A DNA stretch of 64,000 nucleotides, taken from NCBI RefSeq assembly GCF_022843985.1, contig NZ_JALHMP010000007.1:124001-188000 (forward strand), written 5' to 3'. Origin of the DNA: Phreatobacter sp. (GTDB taxonomy: Bacteria > Pseudomonadota > Alphaproteobacteria > Rhizobiales > Phreatobacteraceae). The notes beneath the pieces were generated by a model. It saw nothing but the letters and a program-made list of their open reading frames with translations. It was not told the DNA's origin and made no database searches. Below are positions 55,345 through 62,990 of this stretch, piece after piece. A program made the position numbers and the translations under genes. Every line of letters starts with the position of its first letter. Positions within the stretch are counted from its first letter, which is position 1.

Positions 55345-55363
55345 CGTATTGCCAGAAAATACG
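55345..55363. promoter_or_regulatory. IclR-type operator copy 3 (P450/sox divergent promoter)
   Basis: CGTAT-N9-ATACG, with GTATTG-N5-AAATAC core. It lies between the P450 start (55306) and soxB start (55537). A GTATCG half site follows at 55367-55372. Confidence 0.5.
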
Positions 55364-55536
55364 GCAGTATCGACGAAGTCTGTCGAGCCGAAGGGGCGCC
55401 TGTCAATCATCCCGGTCTTCCCGGCATGCATGGCTCTTTCCCGGCGATGGGCGCGCGATCCGCGCGCGGAAGACTGGCGCGCCCGCGGCAGAGCGGCGAC
55501 AATGGGTCAGGATTCCCGCCGGATCGCCCGCCGCCC

Positions 55537-56787
55537 ATGCGCTATTCCCTGCTCTCGCTCGTCAGCCACGCCCTGGGCGGCAACAGGGACTGGAAGCCCG
55601 CCTGGCGGGACGCGGCGCCACAGCCGCGCTACGACGTCATCGTCATCGGCGGTGGCGGCCACGGGCTGGCGACAGCCTATTACCTCGCGCGCGATTACGG
55701 CATCGCCAATGTCGCTGTGCTGGAGCGCGGCTGGATCGGCGGCGGCAATGTCGGCCGCAACACGACGATCGTGCGCTCGAACTACCTGCTGCCGGGCAAT
55801 ATCCCGCTCTACGAGCTCTCCATGCAGCTCTGGGAGGGTCTCGAGCGGGACATCAACTACAACGCCATGGTCAGCCAGCGCGGCGTTCTGAATCTCTACC
55901 ATTCCGACGGCCAGCGCGACGCCTATGCCCGCCGCGGCAACGCCATGCGCCTGCACGGGATCGACGCGGAACTGCTCGACAGGGAGGGCGTGCGCCGGCT
56001 CTATCCGTTCCTCAATTTCGACCAGGCGCGCTTTCCCATCCAGGGCGGCCTCCTGCAGCGTCGCGGCGGCACGGTGCGCCACGATGCCGTCGCCTGGGGC
56101 TATGCCCGCGCTGCCAGCGACCGCGGTGTCGACATTGTCCAGAACTGCGCCGTGACCGGCTTCCTGCGCGAGGGCGATCGCATCACGGGCGTGGAGACGA
56201 CCCGCGGCACGATCCGGGCGAAGAAGGTGGCGATGGCGGTGGCCGGTCATTCGTCCGAGGTGGCCGCCATGGCGGGCCTGCGTCTGCCGATCGAGAGCCA
56301 TGTTCTGCAGGCCTTCGTGTCGGAGGGGCTGAAGCCGATCATTCCCGGCGTCATCACCTTCGGCGCCGGCCATTTTTACATCAGTCAGTCCGACAAGGGC
56401 GGCCTGGTCTTCGGCGGCGATATCGACGGCTACAATTCCTATGCCCAGCGCGGCAATCTCCCGGTCGTCGAGGATGTCTGCGAAGGCGGGATGGCGCTGA
56501 TGCCGGCCATCGGCCGGGCCCGCCTGCTGCGCAGCTGGGGCGGCATCATGGACATGTCGATGGACGGTTCGCCGATCATCGACCGCACGCCGCTCGACGG
56601 CCTCTATCTCAATGCCGGCTGGTGCTACGGCGGCTTCAAGGCGACACCGGGCTCCGGCGCCGTCTTTGCCCATCTCCTCGCCCGCGAGGAGCCTCATCCG
56701 GCGGCGACGGCCCTGACCCTGGACCGTTTCGCCCAGGGCCGTGTCATCGACGAAAAGGGCCAGGGCGCCCAACCGAACCTGCACTGA
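55537..56787 (+). CDS. soxB: Sarcosine oxidase beta subunit
   Basis: The 416-residue FAD protein has G-G-G-G-H-G-L-A-T-A-Y-Y and G-N-V-G-R-N-T-T-I-V-R-S-N-Y (the FAD/covalent FMN region) of heterotetrameric sarcosine oxidase. The N-terminal M-R-Y-S-L-L-S-L matches the family. It oxidises sarcosine or a related N-methyl amino acid. It leads soxBDAG and is divergent from the P450 gene. Confidence 0.93.
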   Translation: MRYSLLSLVSHALGGNRDWKPAWRDAAPQPRYDVIVIGGGGHGLATAYYLARDYGIANVAVLERGWIGGGNVGRNTTIVRSNYLLPGNIPLYELSMQLWEGLERDINYNAMVSQRGVLNLYHSDGQRDAYARRGNAMRLHGIDAELLDREGVRRLYPFLNFDQARFPIQGGLLQRRGGTVRHDAVAWGYARAASDRGVDIVQNCAVTGFLREGDRITGVETTRGTIRAKKVAMAVAGHSSEVAAMAGLRLPIESHVLQAFVSEGLKPIIPGVITFGAGHFYISQSDKGGLVFGGDIDGYNSYAQRGNLPVVEDVCEGGMALMPAIGRARLLRSWGGIMDMSMDGSPIIDRTPLDGLYLNAGWCYGGFKATPGSGAVFAHLLAREEPHPAATALTLDRFAQGRVIDEKGQGAQPNLH

Positions 56788-56793
56788 GGACCG

Positions 56794-57057
56794 ATGCGCA
56801 TTCCCTGCCCCTATTGCGGCCCGCGCGACAGTTCGGAATTCGCCTATCTCGGCGATGCCGCGCCGCGCCGGCCGGCTGATGGCGATGCCGCCGCCATGGC
56901 GACCTATGTCTATCTCAGGGACAACCCGGCCGGCCCGATGGAGGAACTCTGGTACCACGCCTATGGCTGCCGCGCCTGGCTGGTCGTGCGCCGCGACACC
57001 CGCGACCACGCCGTCACCGGCGCGCGGCTCGCCGCCGGCCGCGAGGCCTCGGCATGA
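56794..57057 (+). CDS. soxD: Sarcosine oxidase delta subunit
   Basis: The 87-residue protein has zinc ligands C-P-Y-C at residues 5-8 and a His/Cys pair in W-Y-H-A-Y-G-C, as in SoxD. It binds the tetramer as a small zinc subunit. It begins 6 bases after soxB and overlaps soxA by 4. Confidence 0.92.
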   Translation: MRIPCPYCGPRDSSEFAYLGDAAPRRPADGDAAAMATYVYLRDNPAGPMEELWYHAYGCRAWLVVRRDTRDHAVTGARLAAGREASA

Positions 57058-60014
57058 GCAGCCATCGTCTCGGCACCGGTGGCCTCGTCGATCGGCAAAC
57101 ACCTATCGGCTTCAGCTTCGACGGCCGTCCCCTGACGGGGCTGGCCGGGGATACGCTAGCCTCGGCGCTCGTCGCCAACGGCATCCGGCTCGTTGGCCGC
57201 TCGTTCAAATATCACCGCCCCCGCGGCATCGTCTCGGCCGGCCCGGAGGAGCCCAACGCCCTGGTGGAGAAGGGCCGCGGCGCCTATCGCGAGCCCAACA
57301 CGCGCGCGACCACGGTCGAGCTCTATCCCGGCCTCGACGTCGCCAGCCAGAACCGCTGGCCCTCACTCAGGTTCGACGTCCAGGCGATCGGCCAGCTGGC
57401 CTCGCCGCTGCTCGCTGCCGGCTTCTACTACAAGACCTTCATGTGGCCGGCCGCCCTCTGGGAGCGCCTATACGAGCCGGCCATCCGCCGCGCTGCCGGT
57501 CTCGGCAGCCTGTCGGGCGCGCCTGACCCGGACTTTTACGAGAAAGCCTATGCCTTCTGCGACCTCCTGGTGATCGGTGCAGGTCCCGCTGGCCTCGCTG
57601 CCGCCCTGACGGCGGGTAGGGCCGGGGCACGGGTCATCCTGCTGGAGCAGGACTTCGCCCTCGGCGGCCGGCTGCTGGCGGAGAGGTGCGAGATCGACGG
57701 CATGCCGGGCGCGGTCTGGGCCCGCGAGGTGGAGGCCGAGTTGGCGACGCTCGCCAATGTGCGCATTCTCAGCCGCACCGCCGCCTTCGGCCTCTATGAC
57801 GGCGAGGTCGGCGCGGTCGAGCGCCTCACCGACCATCTCGCTGTGACGCCGGCGTGCATGCCGCGCCAACGTCTGTGGACGCTGGTCGCGGCGCAGACGG
57901 TGCTCGCCGCCGGTGCCGTCGAAAGGCCGATCGTCTTCGGCGGCAATGATCGGCCCGGGATCATGCTGGCCTCGGCCATGCGCAGCTACATCCAACGCTT
58001 TGCTGCCCTGCCGGGCCGGAGCGTCGCGGTCTTCACCGCCACAGATGACGGCTGGCGAACGGCCGAAGCCTTCGCGAGGGCCGGCGCGCCGGTCGCCGCG
58101 GTGATCGATTCGCGGCGCGATATCGTCGCATCGGTCAGGGCGCTCGCCGGCGACGTACCGGTCTTCCTCGGCGCCCGGGTGCTCGATGCCATCGGCGGGC
58201 AATCCCTGTCGGCGATCGAGGTGATCGGAGATCACGGTCGCCGCCGCATCGCCGTTGACGGCCTCGCCGTCTCCGGCGGCTTCAACCCCGATCTGGCGAT
58301 GACGACCCATCTCGGTCACAAGCCGCGCTGGTCGGAGACCAGTCTCGCCTTCCTGCCTGATGCGCTGCCGGCCCATCTCGTTGTGGCGGGCGCGGCTGCC
58401 GGCCGCTTCACCCTGGCCGAGGCCCTGGCGGACGGTGCCCGTCTCGGCGCCGCGGCGGCCGGCATGGCCGGCAAGCCCGCGGCCGCGCCGCCGGCCTGGC
58501 GGGCCAGCGACGAGACCTTCGCCGTCGGGCCGCTGTTCCATGTCGAGGGCGGACGCGGCAAGGCCTTCGTCGACCTGCAGAACGACGTCACCGACAAGGA
58601 CGTCGCCCAGTCGGTGCACGAGGGTTTCGTCTCGGTCGAGCATCTCAAGCGCTACACCACGCTCGGCATGGCCACCGATCAGGGCCGGACGTCGAACGTC
58701 AACGGCCTCGCCATCCTCGCGCGCCTCACCGGCCGGACCATTCCCGAAACCGGCTCGACGCGGGCGCGGCCGCCGCACGGCCCGGTCGCCATCGGCGCCT
58801 TTGCCGGCCTTCACACGGGGCCGCATTTCAAGCCGACCCGGCTGACCGCCGGGCATGGCTGGGCGGAGGAGCAGGGCGCCGTCTTCGTCGAGACGGGGCA
58901 ATGGCTCCGGGCCCAGTGGTTCCCGCGCCCGGGCGAGACGGACTGGCTGGAGAGCGTCACGCGCGAGGTTCAGGCCGTGCGCTCCGGCGTCGGCATCTGC
59001 GATGTGTCGACCCTCGGCAAGATCGCCCTGGCGGGACCGGATGTCGGCGTCTTCCTCGACCGGGTCTATTGCAACACCTTCTCGACCCTGCCTGTCGGCA
59101 AGGCACGCTACGGGCTGATGCTGCGCGAGGACGGCTTTGTCATGGACGACGGCACGACGGCGCGGTTCGGCGCGGAGGACTATCTCCTCTCCACGACCAC
59201 GGTGAATGCCGGCAAGGTCATGCAGCATCTCGCCTTCTGCCATCAGGTTCTGTGGCCCGAGCTCGACGTGCAGATGGTGTCGGTCACCGAGCAATGGGCG
59301 CAGTTCGCCGTGGCTGGCCCGCAGTCCCGCGCGCTGCTGCAGCAGGTGTTCGGTTCCGCTGTCGACCTCTCCGACGCGGCTTTCCCCTATCTCGCCTGCG
59401 GCGCCTTCCCGCTCGGGCCGACCATGGCGCGGCTCTTCCGCATCTCCTTCTCGGGTGAGCGCGCCTATGAGATCGCTGTTCCCGCCGGCTATGGCGACGC
59501 CCTGGTCCGCGCCCTGATGGCGGGAGGGCGCGACCTTGGCGTCACTCCCTACGGCACCGAGGCCCTCGCCGTCATGCGGATCGAGAAGGGGCATGTCGCC
59601 GGGGCCGAACTGAACGGCCAGACCGTGGCGCGCGACCTGGGGCTCGGCCGGATGATGTCGACAAAGAAGGACTATATCGGCCGCCTGATGGCCGAGCGCG
59701 CGGCGCTGAACGACCCCGACCGGCCGACACTGGTCGGGCTGAAGCCGACCGTCCCGGGCGTGCGTCTGCGCGCCGGTGCGCATTTCCTGCCCATCGGGGC
59801 GGCGGCCAGCGCCGAGAATGACCAGGGCTACATGACCTCGACGGCCTTCAGCCCCTCCCTCGGCCACTGGATCGGCCTCGGGCTGCTGGCGCGCGGGCCG
59901 GAACGTATCGGCGAGCAGATCCGCGCCTATGACCCGATCCGCGGCGGCGACGCCGTCGTCGAGGTGGTGAACCCCGTCTTCATCGACCCGGAAGGAAACC
60001 GCGTCCATGGCTGA
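57054..60014 (+). CDS. soxA: Sarcosine oxidase alpha subunit
   Basis: The 986-residue protein is the usual length. It has an N-terminal [2Fe-2S]-like domain region (F-S-F-D-G-R-P-L-T-G-L-A), a NAD-binding G-A-G-P-A-G-L-A-A (about residue 180) and a C-terminal aminomethyltransferase (GcvT-like) half that binds folate. SoxA transfers the methyl-derived one-carbon unit to tetrahydrofolate. Overlaps soxG by 8 bases. Confidence 0.94.
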   Translation: MSSHRLGTGGLVDRQTPIGFSFDGRPLTGLAGDTLASALVANGIRLVGRSFKYHRPRGIVSAGPEEPNALVEKGRGAYREPNTRATTVELYPGLDVASQNRWPSLRFDVQAIGQLASPLLAAGFYYKTFMWPAALWERLYEPAIRRAAGLGSLSGAPDPDFYEKAYAFCDLLVIGAGPAGLAAALTAGRAGARVILLEQDFALGGRLLAERCEIDGMPGAVWAREVEAELATLANVRILSRTAAFGLYDGEVGAVERLTDHLAVTPACMPRQRLWTLVAAQTVLAAGAVERPIVFGGNDRPGIMLASAMRSYIQRFAALPGRSVAVFTATDDGWRTAEAFARAGAPVAAVIDSRRDIVASVRALAGDVPVFLGARVLDAIGGQSLSAIEVIGDHGRRRIAVDGLAVSGGFNPDLAMTTHLGHKPRWSETSLAFLPDALPAHLVVAGAAAGRFTLAEALADGARLGAAAAGMAGKPAAAPPAWRASDETFAVGPLFHVEGGRGKAFVDLQNDVTDKDVAQSVHEGFVSVEHLKRYTTLGMATDQGRTSNVNGLAILARLTGRTIPETGSTRARPPHGPVAIGAFAGLHTGPHFKPTRLTAGHGWAEEQGAVFVETGQWLRAQWFPRPGETDWLESVTREVQAVRSGVGICDVSTLGKIALAGPDVGVFLDRVYCNTFSTLPVGKARYGLMLREDGFVMDDGTTARFGAEDYLLSTTTVNAGKVMQHLAFCHQVLWPELDVQMVSVTEQWAQFAVAGPQSRALLQQVFGSAVDLSDAAFPYLACGAFPLGPTMARLFRISFSGERAYEIAVPAGYGDALVRALMAGGRDLGVTPYGTEALAVMRIEKGHVAGAELNGQTVARDLGLGRMMSTKKDYIGRLMAERAALNDPDRPTLVGLKPTVPGVRLRAGAHFLPIGAAASAENDQGYMTSTAFSPSLGHWIGLGLLARGPERIGEQIRAYDPIRGGDAVVEVVNPVFIDPEGNRVHG

Positions 60015-60591
60015 TCTCGTCCATCGCGGCGGCTATGCCGGCCTCGGCCGGCGGGTCGGATCAGGCGACGGCGTTGTCGCCGTCGAGCAGGCGGGGCTTG
60101 CCGCCGCCACGGTCATCGCCCGCCGCGGCAAGGCGGAGGCTGCCGCGGCCCGGCTCGGTGGCCATCTCGGTCTCGCCGTGGCGGATGCGGCCAAGCGCGC
60201 GGTTTCCCCGGCCGCGACCGTCCTCGGTACCGGGCCCGGCACCTGGCTCGTCTTCGGCGGGGAGGATCCGGGGTTCGTCGCAGGTCTCGCTGCCGCGCTG
60301 GCGGGCCTTGCCGCAGTCATCGACCAGTCCGATGGCCAGGCCGTGCTTCACCTGAGCGGGGCGCGGCTGCCGGAGGCCCTGGAAAAGGGCGTCAGGATCG
60401 ACCTCGATCCCGCGCGCTTCACGCCCGAGGACGTCGCCGTCACCTCTATCGCCCATATCGGCGTCACGCTGTGGAAGATCGACGCGGCGCCGACCTTCGC
60501 GGTCGCCCTTCCGCGCAGCTACGCGGGCAGCTTCCGGCATTGGCTCGAGGCCTCGGCGGGACCTGCCGGCCTCGCGGTGGTGTCGGACTGA
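60007..60591 (+). CDS. soxG: Sarcosine oxidase gamma subunit
   Basis: The 194-residue protein has the SoxG/GcvT-like fold with a late H-I-G-V-T-L-W segment. It completes the heterotetramer soxBDAG. The bchE promoter region lies in the 104-bp gap that follows. Confidence 0.9.
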   Translation: MADLVHRGGYAGLGRRVGSGDGVVAVEQAGLAAATVIARRGKAEAAAARLGGHLGLAVADAAKRAVSPAATVLGTGPGTWLVFGGEDPGFVAGLAAALAGLAAVIDQSDGQAVLHLSGARLPEALEKGVRIDLDPARFTPEDVAVTSIAHIGVTLWKIDAAPTFAVALPRSYAGSFRHWLEASAGPAGLAVVSD

Positions 60592-60628
60592 GAGGGGCCG
60601 TCGGGCCCGGCCAGGTGCCGCACCGCGC

Positions 60629-60642
60629 TTGATGTGCGTCAA
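60629..60642 (+). promoter_or_regulatory. FNR/FixK-type box upstream of bchE
   Basis: TTGATGTGCGTCAA matches TTGA-N6-TCAA and TTGAT-N4-(A/G)TCAA. Its right half overlaps the first CrtJ/PpsR-type palindrome. With the centre at -41.5 the RNA would start near 60677, just before the ribosome site. Confidence 0.65.
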
Positions 60643-60654
60643 TTGGAGATGACG
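60637..60654. promoter_or_regulatory. CrtJ/PpsR-like palindrome 1 (degenerate)
   Basis: CGT-N12-ACG (CGTCAATTGGAGATGACG) is a degenerate form of TGT-N12-ACA. It lies 8 bp before the perfect site. Confidence 0.5.
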
Positions 60655-60662
60655 GAATCTTG

Positions 60663-60680
60663 TGTCAATTTTGATTGACA
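60663..60680. promoter_or_regulatory. CrtJ/PpsR-type palindrome 2 (perfect)
   Basis: TGTCAATTTTGATTGACA is an exact TGT-N12-ACA site. The full inverted repeat (60659-60684) has 11-bp arms CTTGTGTCAAT and ATTGACACAAG and a 4-base centre. The right arm runs into the AAGGAGG ribosome site of bchE. Confidence 0.75.
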
Positions 60681-60694
60681 CAAGGAGGCAAGCC

Positions 60695-62317
60695 ATGCGG
60701 ATCCTGTTCGTCCACCCGAACTATCATTCCGGCGGCGCCGAGATCGCCGGCACGTGGTCGCCCTCCTGGGTCGCCTATCTCACCGGCCACCTGCGCCGCG
60801 CCGGCTTCGACGACATCCATTTCATCGACGCCATGACGGAGGATGTCTCCGACGCGGATCTCGCCCGTCGCATGGCGGAGCTGAAACCCGACGCCGTGGG
60901 CGTCACGGCGATCACCCCGTCGATCTACAAGGCGGAGGAGGTGCTGAAGATCGCCTCCGAGGTCGTGCCCGAAGCGGTGCGCGTCCTCGGCGGAGTCCAC
61001 GCCACCTTCATGTACAAGCAGGTGCTGAGCGAGGCGCCCTGGGTCGACGTGATCGTGCGCGGCGAAGGCGAGGAGATCTGCACCGCCCTGATGAGCGCCA
61101 TCCGCGACAGGCTTTGGCCCGCCACCCGCCGCAGCATCAAGGGCCTCGCCTTCCGCGACGGCGACGAGATCGTCGCCACGGCGGCCGCGCCGACCGTCAA
61201 GGACATGTCGACTATCAAGCCCGACTGGTCGATCCTGGACTGGCGCAAATACATCTACCTTCCGCTCGGCACCCGCGTCGCCATTCCGAACCTCGCACGT
61301 GGTTGCCCCTTTACCTGCTCCTTTTGTTCGCAGTGGAAATTCTGGCGTGACTACCGGGTGCGCGACCCGAAAGACGTCGTCGACGAGATCGAGGATCTCG
61401 TGGTCAATCACGGCGTCGGATTCTTCATCCTCGCCGACGAGGAACCCACCATCAACAAGAAGAAGTTCGTCGCCTTCTGCGAGGAGCTCATCGCCCGCGG
61501 CCTGCCGGACAAGGTCAAATGGGGCATCAACACCCGCGTGACCGACATCTATCGCGACCGTGACGATCTCGCCTTCTACCGCAAGGCCGGCCTCGTCCAT
61601 GTCAGCCTTGGCACCGAGGCGGCGGCGCAGCTGAAGCTCGACCAGTTCAACAAGGAGACCAGGGTCGAGGAGAACAAGACGGCGATCCGCCTCCTGCGCG
61701 AGGCCGACATCTTCGTCGAGGCACAGTTCATCGTCGGTCTCGATAACGAGACGCCGGAGACCCTGGAAGAGACCTACCGGATGGCCTGGGACTGGCAGCC
61801 CGACCTCGCCAACTGGTGCATGTACACCCCCTGGCCCTTCACGCCGCTCTACCAGGAGATCCGGGACCAGGTCGAGATCTTCGACTTCTCCAAATACAAT
61901 TTCGTCACACCGATCATGAAACCGGCGGCGATGGAGCGCGGCGAGCTGCTCGACGGCGTGATGAACAATTACCGGCGCTTCTACATGCAGAAGGCGCTGT
62001 TCCACTATCCCTGGCGCGGCACCGGCTTCCGTCGCCGCTACCTGCTCGGCTGCCTCTACGCCTTCCTGCGCGCCGGCTTCAAGCGCACCTTCTACGACCT
62101 CGGCAAGGCCGGTTACTGGGGTCCGCAGACCAAGAAGACGGTCGATTTCCATTTTGACGAGACCCGCACCATCGCCGAGGCGCAGCTCGAGGACTGGGAA
62201 GCCTCCGCCGATCGGGCCGCCAAGGCGGCGGAAAGGCGCGATGCGGTGCGCGCCCAGATGAAGGAGCGCGCCGAGGTCCGGGCCTGCGGCGGCGGCCCCT
62301 CGCATACCCACGCCTGA
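60695..62317 (+). CDS. bchE: Anaerobic Mg-protoporphyrin IX monomethyl ester cyclase BchE
   Basis: The 540-residue radical SAM protein has an N-terminal cobalamin-binding-like domain ([19 protein letters not shown]) and a radical SAM Cx3Cx2C cluster at Cys204, Cys208, Cys211 (G-C-P-F-T-C-S-F-C). The start and the length fit BchE, which forms ring E of bacteriochlorophyll without O2. AAGGAGG lies 6 bases before the ATG. bchJ follows. The upstream O2-responsive sites agree. The other candidates are generic B12 radical SAM proteins. Confidence 0.9.
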   Translation: MRILFVHPNYHSGGAEIAGTWSPSWVAYLTGHLRRAGFDDIHFIDAMTEDVSDADLARRMAELKPDAVGVTAITPSIYKAEEVLKIASEVVPEAVRVLGGVHATFMYKQVLSEAPWVDVIVRGEGEEICTALMSAIRDRLWPATRRSIKGLAFRDGDEIVATAAAPTVKDMSTIKPDWSILDWRKYIYLPLGTRVAIPNLARGCPFTCSFCSQWKFWRDYRVRDPKDVVDEIEDLVVNHGVGFFILADEEPTINKKKFVAFCEELIARGLPDKVKWGINTRVTDIYRDRDDLAFYRKAGLVHVSLGTEAAAQLKLDQFNKETRVEENKTAIRLLREADIFVEAQFIVGLDNETPETLEETYRMAWDWQPDLANWCMYTPWPFTPLYQEIRDQVEIFDFSKYNFVTPIMKPAAMERGELLDGVMNNYRRFYMQKALFHYPWRGTGFRRRYLLGCLYAFLRAGFKRTFYDLGKAGYWGPQTKKTVDFHFDETRTIAEAQLEDWEASADRAAKAAERRDAVRAQMKERAEVRACGGGPSHTHA

Positions 62318-62334
62318 GCAGAGGGAGCGGCGCC

Positions 62335-62931
62335 ATGGCCGAGGGCCATCAAGGTCGGGCGGCGCTGATCGGTCCCAATGCCGTGCTCCAGCTGCTGCCG
62401 GTGATCTCGCGGGAGTTCGGACCCCGGCGCCTTGCCGTCATTCTCGAGCGCGCCGGCCTTGCCGTCCTCCCGGACGGCAGCCGGATGATCGCCGAGGAGG
62501 ACGCCGCGCGCCTGCACCGGACCTTGCGCAGGGAGGAGCCGGACGCCGCCGTCCGGATGGCGCGTGACGCCGGCCGGGCGACGGCGGACTACATCCTCGC
62601 CCACCGGATTCCGCGAATCGTGCAGCAGGTGCTCAAGGCCCTCCCTGCAGGGCTGGCCGCGCCGCTGCTCGCCCGCGCCATCACGCGGCACGCGTGGACC
62701 TTCGTCGGCTCGGGCCGGTTCCGCTGCCGGGATTCCTGGACCTTCGAGATCACCGACAATCCGCTGATCCGCGGCGAGCACAGCCCGGTGCCGCTCTGCA
62801 TCTGGCATGCGGCGGTGTTCGAGCGGCTCTATGCGACGCTGGTCGCACGCGATTGCCGCTGCGCGGAGGAGACCTGCGCCGCCCAGGGTTCTGGCACCTG
62901 TCGCTTCGTCATCCGCCGCGGAGAGGCCTGA
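62335..62931 (+). CDS. bchJ: BchJ, V4R-domain bacteriochlorophyll synthesis protein
   Basis: The 198-residue protein has the V4R/4-vinyl reductase-type C-terminal domain with C-R-C-A-E-E-T-C-A-A-Q-G-S-G-T-C-R and follows bchE by 17 bases, the usual purple-bacterial bchE-bchJ order. It was first named 4-vinyl reductase, but true vinyl reductases are known elsewhere; it more likely supports substrate delivery. The third gene bchG usual in some species is absent. Confidence 0.88.
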   Translation: MAEGHQGRAALIGPNAVLQLLPVISREFGPRRLAVILERAGLAVLPDGSRMIAEEDAARLHRTLRREEPDAAVRMARDAGRATADYILAHRIPRIVQQVLKALPAGLAAPLLARAITRHAWTFVGSGRFRCRDSWTFEITDNPLIRGEHSPVPLCIWHAAVFERLYATLVARDCRCAEETCAAQGSGTCRFVIRRGEA

Positions 62932-62990
62932 GCAGAGCCCGGCCGGCATGGCTTCCGCAAGCCCGGCCAAGCGTGCTGTCTGCCTAGGCG

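Noticed and set aside
57468-60008. 846-codon minus-strand frame across soxA
   Set aside because: It is the complement of soxA, which has clear family motifs; the translation is compositionally odd (rich in R, D, G, H) with no domain.
60665-62311. 548-codon minus-strand frame over bchE
   Set aside because: Shadow of bchE; the plus-strand frame has the radical SAM motif and a ribosome site.
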